Positions 43,601-54,770 of a stretch of 64,000 nt of DNA are shown in pieces. The stretch is from Chelonoidis abingdonii (taxonomy: Eukaryota; Chordata; Testudines; Testudinidae), in NCBI RefSeq assembly GCF_003597395.2, contig NC_133773.1, positions 69,791,528 through 69,855,527 of the forward strand. Direction: 5' to 3'. Position numbers and translations under genes: made by a program. How positions within the stretch are numbered: position 1 is the first letter of the stretch; each line of letters opens with the position of its first letter. The notes beneath the pieces were generated by a model, which worked only from the letters and a program-made list of their open reading frames with translations, was not told the DNA's origin and ran no database searches.

Positions 43601-46059
43601 GATCATATAGTTACAATGGGAAAATCACCTAATCATCCTGGATCACTAAATGTTTCAGATGATGGTGGTGGTGTAGTGAAGTTGCCATATCCATTTCTGT
43701 GGATCATTATTGTAAGAATTTGTAAGTCTATTGTGATGCAGGTGATTACATAAAATATCTATACTGTAAGTATTTTTAAGATGGAAATATGTCTTGCGCG
43801 TGTTCTTGGCAGGTTAATTTGCTGTTCTTCTAAATCTTCACTTCCTATCTATAGACTCATCTAAATTTTTAATTAAACTTTGAGAGAGAAGGTTAAGTCT
43901 TAAATTGTTACTCAATGAATCAATAAAGTTTGAGTCAACTTTGTTTAAGGCTTCCTTTTATTTAAATATTTGTATATCTAATTTGTTTTTGCCGGATGCA
44001 GAAGCTAGATATATGCACATCACCTCAGGCCTCTTCTGAGCACAACAAAATAAGTGTTTTCTCTTTCTGAAGGGAAGGCTTAAAAAACTAAAAATCACAA
44101 CCAACTTTTAGATCTCACTGCAGAGCTCATCATATATGGTAGCAGTAGTGATATATCTGCTCATTCTAACAAAACTATAAAAGAATTAGTTCACCCAAAC
44201 CCTTTGGCAGCTCTCTTAGAAAATTGGCTAATTTATCATTTTCAACATTACTATACTTGCTTACTAGCCTCTGTGTAGTTAAAGGTCTGCCAGCAGTTTC
44301 ACTGCACTCCCTGTACTTTTTTTTAATGGCTTTTTAGCTTAGTAAATACATTTTGGGGGTTATGGTTGGCAAATAGTCTTGGTTCAAGAAATAATTTGTT
44401 TCTGGTGTCATTGCTGCTATTCAGATAAAGAGGTGACAAAACATAAAGAGCTGTTTACCAAGTAGTTTCTAATGCTGTTATACTCCTGCAATGCTTTGTG
44501 TTTTTAAACGCAGTTATGGAAGCTATTTGTCATGCATGTAGAATGGGTCTGACACATGTAAATTAATATGATTTGATGATCTGAGATTTCATATGCCCAG
44601 TAAGGACCTGATCCTGCAAACCCTTTCTCTGACGTAAGTGCAGGTTTGGAGGACTGGGCCCTTTTGACATGATGTCTCACACTATCATTTAGCATTAATT
44701 TATCAATACCAGCATGCAAAGCAGAACACTCGCTCTAAACTGCTTTTGGCCCATGCTAGCTTGTATGCCCCTATTACAGCATCTATGGGAGAGGAAAAAA
44801 CATACCCCACCATCAGGACTTCCCACTAAATGATTACATTCTCTTCACAGATAAAGGAATATTCTTCCTCTTTATTTTACTTAGTCTTATTTTACTAGCT
44901 ATCCTGACATAGTCTCTGTACCGCCTTACTTTGTAGAGTACTCTCTCCCAGCTATTTTATAATCTTGTTGTACTTTCATCTGATTCTCTAGTTTCATTTG
45001 TTCAATGAACTCTGTTTCCCATTCATCCTGTTGTATGCTCTTCAACCTGGGTTCACTATAGAGTAACCACAAAGTGAAATCTTCAACCCTGTTTTTATCT
45101 TATTGTTTGTATTTCTCATTTGTTCAAAAGTTTCTCATAGATCTGAGACCCTCTATTGTAAAACTCTAATTAGATTATTAAAATTTATGATAGGTCAGAT
45201 TTCTAATTCTCATCCTTATTTTTTCCACTTTTGTTGACTAAGGAGGTGGGAGGGTGTTGTTGCCATGACATATGGACAGAAGCATAAGAACAAGAGTCAA
45301 TTTTTGATAAAAAGCAGGAACTTACTAGGGACAGAAAATATATCTTCAAGGTTTGAAGAAGGTGTCAAAATGCAAAAGGCATTACAGTACTATTATACAT
45401 TTATAAATTGTTAGTCTCTTTAAGCTTAATGCTGACTATTGGGTTTTCATCCTTTCATGTCCATGCTTGGGTCTTCATCGTGCAACACCTCTTGTATGGT
45501 GTCTATAGTAGTGATTACAAAAGGCCATGAAGTTAACAAGGAATATCTTGACATATTCAGAGTAAAAAGGAAAGAGAGGCATGGTCAAATACGTCCATTG
45601 TCCTGCTCAGAATTATCAGTATCATGTTGGAAGTTTTTTATTCGGAAGTGTGTTTTGACACACATGATTAAGGCCAGAAATCCTACAGCTAGCAGGAAAA
45701 TGACCTATAAATAATGACCTATGATGGACTTGTCATACAGTCATTAAATGAAATATTCTAGTACCGGTTTCCTCTGTCTTTTCTCAGTTTCTGGCTTCTG
45801 TAAAATACTATTTCTTTAGAGATATCTTGTTAGTTAGCTGATAGCATCAAATTTCCTTTGCATGCTTAAAAAGGGATATTTTCTTTTAACAAGAAAGGAA
45901 AGGTTAATGTATTATTGGAAAAAATGTTTTACTTATAAAAATCACTTGTATAGATTTCAGTTATTTTGTCATTTAGAAAACAAAGGGCTAGAAGGGATGT
46001 TTAGGTTCTTATACTGCACTCAGTATTGTAGTATCAGAACACCTATGTGATATTCTTTA
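43601..46059. other. No gene; one short repeat phrase
   Basis: Positions 44602-44661 (CCTGATCCTGCAAACCCTTT ... GGTTTGGAGGACTGGGCC) are half of another short palindromic reptile repeat. A related phrase lies at 52300-52395. Otherwise unique-looking AT-rich DNA. Confidence 0.45.
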
Positions 46060-46140
46060 GTATGAAGGACAGTCTGGTGGTTACAGTACTGAACTGGGAC
46101 TAAGGAGACCTGGCTTCAACTCCTCATTCTGCGCAAACCA
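46060..46140 (+). repeat. MIR-like SINE fragment (tRNA-related part)
   Basis: GGACAGTCTGGTGGTTACAGTACT, GGAGACCTGGCTTCAACTCC and TCATTCTGCGCAAACCAC follow MIR from its A box to just after its B box. Confidence 0.6.
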
Positions 46141-46143
46141 CTG

Positions 46144-46640
46144 CGGATATGTCTATGCTGCAGTCAACAGGAGGTGTGATTGCAGCTTGGCTGGCAAACA
46201 AAGCCTACTGAAGACAATCTGCTCCCATAGGCCAAACTTCAGTGTGCCTTTACCCCCTGCTCTAAACAGAGGTTTTCAACCAAAGGGGTGGGCACCCACT
46301 GGGGATTGGGGCATGTCAGTTTTTTGGAAAGTGGAGTGCATGGCAAGCCTTCTAATGGTTATGGTACAAGTTGATGGTGCCAAGCACCACTCACTTAGAG
46401 AAGGCAACTGGGTGAAACCTGTCATGATGTGGCTGGGAGGGCGGGGACTGCTGGGCAAGATTTGAATGAGGGGCATTGTGACCTGGCACGTGGAGTCACA
46501 ATGCTGCTCAGGTTTGACCTGGCCATCCTTGTTCCCCTAGGCAGCTGCCTAGTTTATCTGTAGCTAGAGTAGCCCCTGCTAGCGCAGCTAAAATAGCAAC
46601 GAAGGTGCAGCAGCTCGGGCTTCAGCATCTTGTTAATAGA
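46144..46640. mobile_element. MITE fragments split by a hAT-like insertion
   Basis: GATATGTCTATGCTGCAGTC (about 46146) and CTAGCGCAGCTAAAATAGC to GCTTCAGC (about 46575-46626) look like two parts of one turtle foldback element. Between them, from CAGAGGTTTTCAACC (about 46268), is hAT-type wording. The boundaries are approximate. Confidence 0.4.
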
Positions 46641-46674
46641 GTGTAATTTATCTGAGGCAATCTTATATGGTATG

Positions 46675-46740
46675 TTTGTGTAGCACCCAGCATAGTGGGG
46701 TCCTGATCTCAGCTGGGGCCTAGAGGCATTATTTTAATAG
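46675..46740 (+). repeat. Old LINE/SINE 3'-end relic
   Basis: TGTGTAGCACCCAGCATAGTGG, GGTCCTGATCTCAGCTGGGGCC and TAGAGGCATTATTTTAATAG match the wording at 9200-9266 and 52485-52630. Confidence 0.5.
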
Positions 46741-46928
46741 AAATATTATTAATTATTACTATTGAAAAAATCTGATTTATCCATTCAAAATTTCAGACCC
46801 ATCTTTGTTCAGAGATGCCTATATGCGGATGCATGAAAGATTTAATAGGTGTCCCATTTTACATAAGAGCAGTTCAAAACTGCCTGGCTTGCCTTGAACT
46901 TAAAACTAGGGGTCATCTTAGTCACTGG

Positions 46929-47000
46929 AGGTGAAATCCTGGCTACCCTGCAATGAAAGGGAGTTTTGCCATTGACCTCAATGGAACCAGGATTTCACCC
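46929..47000. repeat. Short palindromic repeat, copy 3
   Basis: GAGGTGAAATCCTGGC on the left pairs with CCAGGATTTCACCC on the right, around GGGAGTTTTGCCATTGACCTCAATGG. Nearly identical to 11133-11203. Confidence 0.75.
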
Positions 47001-50000
47001 TGATTCTGCAATTCAAAACTCTCTTGTTTATTACAAGTAATGAGGACAAACAGACCCACCCACACTAGATGTGCTTTTGGTAATATGCCTTCAAGAAGCA
47101 TGCCAAGAGTGAACTCCCTTGAAACACAGTTGACTCAGAAAAGATTATAGAGTGTTTTACATTATTTACAAAGCCAAAATACAGTGGAAGAAAGATAAAA
47201 ATAGGATTTTACAGAATCTACATTGCAGAAAATTTATAAGACAAAGGAAAGATAAGAAGAGTATGTTTTATGACACTCTACAACCCATTCTCTCTGACAT
47301 CTTATCTAACCATCTGCATCTCATGAGGTCATGTCATCTGGAAGCTGACAGTCTGAGTACCTAATATTTTGTTTTTATACCTTCTAGGCCAATCCTCCTC
47401 CTATTCTGCAGTAATGATTGGTCCTTCCCAGCAGTTAACTACAGTAGATTACATTTAAAATTACCTCACTTATTTATTACAATTGAGTCCTCTCCTTGAG
47501 GCCGTGTTTAGTAAATAGAATGAAATATCTTCTTTTTTGTTGCTTTTGGAGTCTAAGGGATGATTTCTTCCTTTTGTATTCAAACTGCACAATTAGTCTC
47601 TCTAAATCTGGGCCAAGCTTTATTATATATCCTGTTCCCCTTTCACTTGAATGTCAGCTCTCCAATCCAGCCAGCCTTCTCCCATCCTGTCTATCTACAC
47701 AAGTGTTAGTAGTGCCACTGCAATTCCTTCCCATACCTGCAACACTTCACGTTTGCATGACACAAGTGATTGCAAGAGTGCACAAGTGTTCAAAGAACTA
47801 TTATGATTGCATTTGCTTTGAGAAAAGCTAAGCACCTTCTTATTCACCATCATATTGTCTGTAGAGCTGCAATGGGGCAATTAGTCCTCCAGGGCAGTTC
47901 CACAATGCTCCTGCCCTCCCTTTAGTGATGACCCTGTCAGCTCAGAGTCCAGCTCTGCGCAGTTGTCAAGCTGGTTATCTGCCAAGTGCAGCAGACCTGA
48001 GACCATCTAAGCTGCTACCTTTGTAGGCTTGGAAATACCTATTTTCTTCCCTTCCTCTACCTCTTTTTGATCATTTAACCTGAAAATATTAGGAAATTCA
48101 TCAATAAGTTATTGAATATGAAAGGCTCATACATCTTATGCACACACAATTCTGGCATTAATATTGAGAGAGTTGGACCCACTTATGTAAGTGGTGAATC
48201 AGGCCTTTGCTAGTCTTCCTGCTCTAAACAGCTGTTCAAAGAGGCAGTATGCTGACAAACAGATAATATTTTCTTAATTATTTTTAATACAACATCTGAA
48301 GGACAGTTGCTTGAAAGCCTTTTCAGAGGCTACAAACTTTTATGATGAGGGAACCCCAATGTTCAGTTCCTGCTGCTCCAAATTCTTTCCCCAGCATTCA
48401 CAATTGTTAGAGTTTCACCCACACCTAACTCAACTTCTTCAAACTGCCATATTTAGGCTAAAAAATGCTACCTTTTAAAATCTTTATGTGGAACTCCAGT
48501 AGCCACCTTCAGAAATATTGGTGGCCCTAGTTTGTAATGACACACATATTCTGCATGTCCTGCAAAATGTATGAAACCGTATATTATTCAAAGTAATGTT
48601 AAATGATGAAAAAAATCACATTCATCTAATGACCAGAGCAAAGTGAAACAGCACTTCCTCATATTTACAGTGAGCCATAGCAGCTCTGATGCCATAGTTC
48701 TGTCTTATTCTTATTTTGATCTCACTCGAGAAGCCTGCCTTCCTTGTACAGGTGGCTTACAACTTTTCATGGCAACAAGTGAGTTGAACTATAGACACTA
48801 ACCTGCATTGAATCAGTTTACCAGCATATTCACTGTATGCCTATCATCTAGCGTTGGGTGTCTAAATTGTGATCAGTGGGTCAAATGGAGCATGCAAGCT
48901 TCTACATTGTGAGTAGGTGATATGGGTCAAAATGGAGCAGTGCATGCGTGATCTGTTGAATCCATAGAGTACGCCTCCCTATTGAAGGGGAGGACAGTTG
49001 TAATCAGCTTTATTTTATATGAATTAAGTAAAAACCCTTGGGCTCCTGGGAAACTACTAATGTAGCCCAAAGTTGGGCTAAGGTTGAGTGCCCCAGCTTA
49101 GGGACCATACAGCTGCTGGGATAATAGTTATTTATATTAATCATTTTAATTCTAAAAGCTGCAGTACGTGCAAGAGTAAAGCTATAGCAAGGACCTTAAC
49201 AGATTTTTTTTTTTTGGACAATTTCCTATGAATTTGACTTCTGATTTTATTTTGAGTTGATGCCTGCATAAACTTACTCCTTTTTCTAGATCTGCACCCT
49301 TTTATAAAAGTACCATCGATCCCAAAGGTAAGATATGGATTTCAAATACAAGTGCAAAAGTCATGGTTTCCAGGAGATCTCTGATTTGGCATGAAGTTAG
49401 CAGTCTCCTTTGAATGCATGGTTTCAAATCTCACATCTAATGGCACCCAGCGTTTGACACTTCACTAGCATGGAAGTTAGTACACTCAACATATGCAGAC
49501 ATACAGTGACATAGGAAACTCAATTTGAACTTTGATCTTTCACCTTCATCCTTTTATTGTGATAAATTCAGCAAAAATATTTGTTTTTGAAAACAGCTTT
49601 TTGCCCTCAATGAAAGATTGAAAGCAAAAGATTTGCGTTACTTTGTCTTTTTCACAAAACTATTTTAAAAACAGATTTTCTGATTTAATTTACAGAACTT
49701 GCCATAGTTTTGCATAACTCTCTACTCTTAATATATTTAATTGACTGGTGGACTGTGAAGTAGTTTCCAATAAACCAACATTTCAGACAAGAGCATGGGG
49801 AAATGTAATTTTCTACCAACGAAAAGGGTGAACATATATTCACAAGTGGAGTTTGGCAGGAGGCTAATTCAATAAGATATGAATAGCCACTGCCTACTGT
49901 TTTATTGCACCCCTTACCCAGGGATATGGCTTGGCCTTGCAAAGTCTACAATTGCAAGTGGAATCCAAAGTTGCAGGAGTCCAATACTTCAGATCAGCAG

Positions 50001-50394
50001 GAGGACTGCAAAGTTGGCAATGAAAAAAGCACCAGCAGAGCTGTAATCAAGACTCTGAATTAATGCTGACATGATTATTTGAAATCCAAGTTGAAGAATA
50101 AAACAACAGGCTTGGCTGCACAGTGTCTAATATTGCCACCCAGTTTGAATTACTGCTGGCATCCTCAAACTTAATTGTACTAGCACATTCGAGTGTGATG
50201 GATGTGCCACTTTTATGAAATTCAGGCTGCGTCAGCCAGTAAATCATATCCCAAATTAAATAACCAAATGAATCCTCTCCCCCGCCCTGGATGATTATTG
50301 TAAAGGGATTTGTGTACAATATGAGTGTTCTGCAATAATTAAAAATAGGAGGTCCCTGAACATTAATTCAAAAAGTAGAGAATAATAATATGCT
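47001..50394. other. Long repeat-poor stretch, no gene seen
   Basis: No repeat end, exon or RNA gene is recognised over 3.4 kb. If any host regulatory DNA lies in the window, this and 28.8-31 kb are reasonable places, but nothing in the sequence proves it. Confidence 0.45.
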
Positions 50395-50660
50395 TCTACT
50401 ACTAATAATCACCACTTCTATAGTGCTCTTTATCTGTAGTTCTCACAATGTTTTGTAATGTGGTTAAGTATTATTTCCCCAATTTTATAGATGGTCAAAC
50501 TGATAGATGGGGAAGTTAAGGGCAGACTTTCAAAGGCACAGATGGCAGTGCTAACTCACATTTGTGCCTTGAAAGTCTCCCCTTAATTGACCTTCCCAAG
50601 ACCACACAGGGCTTAAGCCAAAGTCCACTGAGGCTAGTGGAAAAACTCCCATTGCTTTCA
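50395..50660 (-). repeat. Antisense MIR-like SINE, interrupted by a 63-bp foldback element
   Basis: TAGTGCTCTTTATCTGTAG, TTATTTCCCCAATTTTATAGATGG, then GGGGAAGTTAA [insert] TTGACCTTCCCAAGACCACACAGG follow an antisense MIR (attatccccattttacagatgg, gaggttaagtgacttgcccaaggtcacacag). The MIR resumes exactly where the inserted element stops. Confidence 0.65.
50520..50582. mobile_element. 63-bp foldback MITE with TTAA duplication
   Basis: GGGCAGACTTTCAAAGGCACA at the left faces TGTGCCTTGAAAGTCTCCCC at the right. TTAA flanks both ends (50516-50519 and 50583-50586), as in piggyBac-type transposition. It disrupts a MIR-like host, which supports the boundaries. Confidence 0.7.
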
Positions 50661-51459
50661 AAGGTATTTGGATCAGGGCTGTAGAAAATCAGTTGCAGTG
50701 ATAGGAGTTTCAGGGGGATTAGCAGAATTCCCTCCTATGCCCTCTAGCACCTCCATCAACAGCAAAAAGCAAAATGATGGAACAGCAACTCCTTCCTCAT
50801 ACATTTCCCTTAAATCTAGTGAATGATCTTTCAAATCATTCTCTACTATATATACTACAAATTATTCTAATGTAAAGAATTGAGAGCCAGTGAACTGGCA
50901 CTGATGCTTTTAAAAATTCCTTTTATACATTATGGCTTCACTGTATTGAAATGGATACTGCATGAATTTTGTTTTAGAGATGGGCAGAAGTCAGAAAATT
51001 AAGATACAATGTATGAACACTGCAAAGTTACAGGCATTTGGATTCATCTCTAAAAGTGTCTTCTATTTTAATCACTGTTGGCCCCTTTTTGGCGATTATC
51101 CTCATTCCTCATTTTTAGCGATGCCACTCTGGCTTGTACTATTTATATTTGGTTTTATGCTTAAATTTTTGGTATATGGCTCCACATCTATGACCCTTAC
51201 TCAGGTTGAGTAGAATTGTAGATTTATCTATATATCTATTAATAAGGGCTCCAAAATGTGGTCTTATTATCTGTATTGACCTTTATTACATTGTTACTGT
51301 GACAAGTTTGGTCACAGAGACTGCCTCAGGACTGTCACCTGATATGCTGAGACTACCTCCGAGCCTGTTTTCTCTGCCAGTTTGGGCCTTCAGAACCCTA
51401 CCTTGTCAAACCAGACACACAAGCCTACGGCAACACAGATCCAGGGTCTGAACCATGCA
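50661..51459. other. No gene seen
   Basis: Unique-looking DNA. The Harbinger homology ends abruptly near 51465. Confidence 0.45.
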
Positions 51460-52270
51460 CCCAAAACTGGTTGACTTTCCCACTCCGAACTGGTTAGCGA
51501 CTGATCGGTAGCAGTCTGGAGTAGCCAGCTTCCACAGTGCAATTGCCACATGCTTTTCCAACAGCAGGGCAGCTCTCATTCTTGTGTCCTTGTGCCGCAG
51601 GGCTGGGGCAAGCTCATCACACAATCCCATGAATGTGGCTTTCCTCACCCAAAAGTTCTGCAGCCATCATCCCAGATGTGCATGATGGTGCGATCCCACC
51701 ACTCAGTGCTTGTTTCCTGAGTCCAAAAGTGGCGTTTCAATGTGGTCAGCACCTCTGTGAATGCAACAAGCAGCCTCGTGTCATAGCTAGTATACATGGT
51801 GAGATCAATGTTGCACTCCTCTTGCCTTTGTAGTTTAAGGAATAACTCCACTGCCACTCGTGACGTGTTGGTCAGAGCGAGCAGCATTCTGATCAACAGC
51901 TTGGAATCCATTCCTGCAGACTGGAAAGGCAGAGTGCACAGTACACAAACTGTTGAAAGATGGTGCCAAATGTGGATGGAAGCACAGGGATTGCTGGGAT
52001 GCAAAGCAATGCATCACGGGGCATTGGGACTGGACCCAGGATGTCTCGTGACCCCCTCTGTTTTTCTACAATTCTTAGTGGCAGAAGAGGAAGAGATGCT
52101 CTGTGGGATAGCTGCCCAGAGTGCACCGCTCTGAATGCCGCTGCAAGCATGAACATGCTATTGTGCGGGCAACTGACAGTATGAACACACAGCAGCAGTT
52201 TCCCTTCAGCACTCTCTGAACAGTGCTGTAACAGCCAGTGGTGAAACTCTGCCAGTGTAGACATGCTCTT
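51460..52270 (-). mobile_element. PIF/Harbinger transposon, 5' part only
   Basis: On the minus strand it opens at about 52270 with GCATGTCTACACTGGCAGAG, a TIR-like end with the GTCTACAC core shared by other elements here. An untranslated leader and the transposase start (51911) follow. Homology stops at about 51465, with no second TIR nearby, so it is a 3'-truncated copy. Confidence 0.65.
51465..51911 (-). pseudogene. Harbinger transposase, N-terminal fragment
   Basis: The likely start is ATG at 51911 (MDSKLLIRM). The frame reads through TQETSTEWWDRTIM to about 51650, where a one-base shift moves it into MRKATFMGLCDELAPALR (51648 onward). It continues through ALWKLATPDCYRSVANQFGVGKST, a very recognisable HARBI1-like helix-turn-helix region. 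The sequence diverges immediately after GKST (about 51475), so the DDE catalytic domain is missing. Intact transposases of this family are roughly 350-450 residues, and about 145 remain. It cannot catalyse transposition. Confidence 0.82.
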
Positions 52271-52299
52271 ACTTGATGTAATTCACAAGACATTCGATA

Positions 52300-52395
52300 C
52301 TTTTCTCCTCAAATAGTCCTACTGATTTTAATAGGATTACCTGAGGAGTAAGATACTATGTAATATGAGTAAGGGTGGCAGAATCTGCTCTAACA
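52300..52395. repeat. Short palindromic repeat fragment
   Basis: AGTCCTACTGATTTTAATAGGATTACC and GAGTAAGGGTGGCAGAATCTG are the wording of a short reptile foldback family. Decayed. Confidence 0.4.
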
Positions 52396-52484
52396 TGAGG
52401 ATGACTGGCTAAGAATTGCATATATGCGATTATATTTGTTACCTGTCTTACCAGCCCCACCCCAGCTTGCTTATGTGTCTCTCC

Positions 52485-52630
52485 ACCTGTTAAGTCTCTG
52501 TCTTTTAGATTGCAAAGTCTTTGGGAGAGGGGCTCTCATTTATTAATTGTTTGTGACAGCATCTAGCACTACAAGGCCCAACCTGATTGTGGTCTTAGGT
52601 GCTATTGCAACATAAATCTTAAATAATGCT
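52485..52630 (+). repeat. Old LINE/SINE 3'-end relic
   Basis: TTAGATTGCAAAGTCTTTGGG, TGACAGCATCTAGCACTACAAGG and GGTGCTATTGCAACATAAATC follow the same order as 46675-46740 and 9200-9266. Confidence 0.5.
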
Positions 52631-54624
52631 ACATTTGTCTTGACGGAGTCTAGGTATGATATTCACACTAGGGTGGCTATAACAAAGTATCTGTTGAATA
52701 AAGATACGTTCCTTCTGGAGTGTCCTCTTAATTTATCCCTGCACATAGTGTAAAGCTTCTATTCTGTTAAACTTTGCCTGTTCTGCCGCGTAAAGAAGGT
52801 AGTTCAAAGGAAAAATTCATGTTTAATGAATTTTCTTTCTGTGCAGTCTCTGTACAGGGATGCCCAAATTTTGTGGCACTCATGGCTATATTGACAGCTT
52901 ACCAGGAGTGGAGATACACACCCACTTTGCAAATAAGTGAATACAAACATACGGTTTACTTGCATTTTTTTCTATAAATTGTTTCTCTCTGTTTGTCAGC
53001 AGTTGAACCATTTTAACATTAAAAGCTGCAGTTACACAGAAGGTGGTTGTGGGTTAGGACTTCTTAGGCTGCACTTCACATACCTTGTCCTTTTAAAAAC
53101 AGCAGCTCTTGACTGACAGGGCATGGTCCCCATAATCCAGTATGCCAGCAGTCCTTACTTTAGTTCTCTGCAGCAAGGATGTGGAATTTTCTGACATGAT
53201 GAACCAATGCAAAACGGATTAAATACTAGTGGAGAGCTCCTAGCCCACCAGTGCCAAGAGGCTCATTTAGCAGAGTTTGCCAGGTTGGCTTTCTCTACAA
53301 GTGATTCTTTAGTTTACTAAGCTCTGCAGTACTGTTGAATTTATCTAGTACACAGGGGGAAATCCACCTCAGGTTTTGCCCTACATATTGAGTATTTCAA
53401 AGTACAGTAACTCATTTTATCATAGAAAATCCCCAAATAAAAACTAGAGGGTAACAACTCTTGCTCATTACTGAGCTTGATTGAAATTGAATTTACGCTC
53501 TTAATCTCAAGAGGCTCTTTATCCTGCTTTCAACTCTTTGTACAATGCAAACCCTCCTCTTTTACATTTTAAAAAAGATACATTGCAACAAGGAAAACAC
53601 TATCAAAATAACATAGGCATCTGTGCTAAGGGACTAGCACACTGTAGCTGGCACACGTTTTTGAGCAGTTACTGGAATTGAATCACCAGAAATTCATCAG
53701 AACAGAATATTGTCCTAAAAAGGCAGAATACAATTTGTATTATTCTGTGTTTGTTCCCTCCCTCTCCTTTTTTTTCTCATTCAGACCCCAGGACTTCAAG
53801 GCACCCAGCCAAGATGGATTCAACCTCTCTCTGGGATCATCATTTCATTCCACAAATCTGCCATCCTTTCATTGGCACAAGGTTATAAGCTCCATTACAG
53901 ATGAAAGTTCACAGATCTTTGCTTGACTGACAGTTCTAAGAAAGCTCCAAAGTAAACTCATTGTTTTGGACATTATATTTGCTGGCATGAGAAATGAAAA
54001 CTCTTTATTAGTGACTTCTGAGCTGCATAAAGCCTCGTTGGGTAGCCTGACCTAGATCTGATCTTGTGCAGATTAAACAGAGCATTCTGGTTAGCTTGCT
54101 AAGGAGAGAAGGACACTGTCTACAGAGTGAGCCTCAGGCTGCCATGTGCTGCACAGGCAGAGGAGGACTACTTATTTTACATTGAAATACATTTTTAAGA
54201 ATTGCCTTTTGATGACTGATGGGATTTCCATTGAATCCCAGTGCTACCATCTTGGATGTGCTAAACTCCTCTTGGCTTGAAAGGCTACATCTGTCAATAA
54301 TTGCCTGCCTTTGTGATCCATCAAACAGTTGTTTTGTTTTTCTTTGGTGCAATCTGAAATGTTATAACCAGTTTTATATAAGCTAGAGTCTTCGTAAGTG
54401 CTGGATTCCCAAATCAAATAATATTACTAAAGCAATTGTAAGAGCTCCAGCCCAATAAACTATCTGCTATTTGTTGTAATAGCTATGGTGCCATCTTACA
54501 AAATCCTCAACTCCCATTGACTAATAAACTTTGTTTATGTTAAGGGATTTCCACATGACCACCCCCCATTCATTACAATTGAAAGCATGGAAACATAAGA
54601 AGAATTGTAACTGCAAATTGCAAA
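52631..54624. other. No confident gene; one splice-acceptor-like tract
   Basis: At 53755-53784 a long pyrimidine tract ends in TTCTCATTCAG, followed by about 100 bases of higher-complexity DNA open in one frame. There is no good GTAAG-type donor and no recognised protein, so it is not called as an exon. Confidence 0.4.
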
Positions 54625-54770
54625 TAATACTTCACCTCTATAGCACCATCTATGAGAGGACCTCAAAATGTGTTACAAACATGAGTGAATTTAGCCTCCT
54701 ACCCTTCCTAGGAGATAGGAGAATATTATTATCCCCACAGCCTATTGCAGTAGTCCAATCTGGCAGTGAT
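54625..54770 (-). repeat. Antisense MIR-like SINE relic
   Basis: ACTTCACCTCTATAGCACCATCTATGAG, CCTCAAAATGTGTTACAAACATG and GGAGAATATTATTATCCCCA follow antisense MIR order. Confidence 0.55.
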
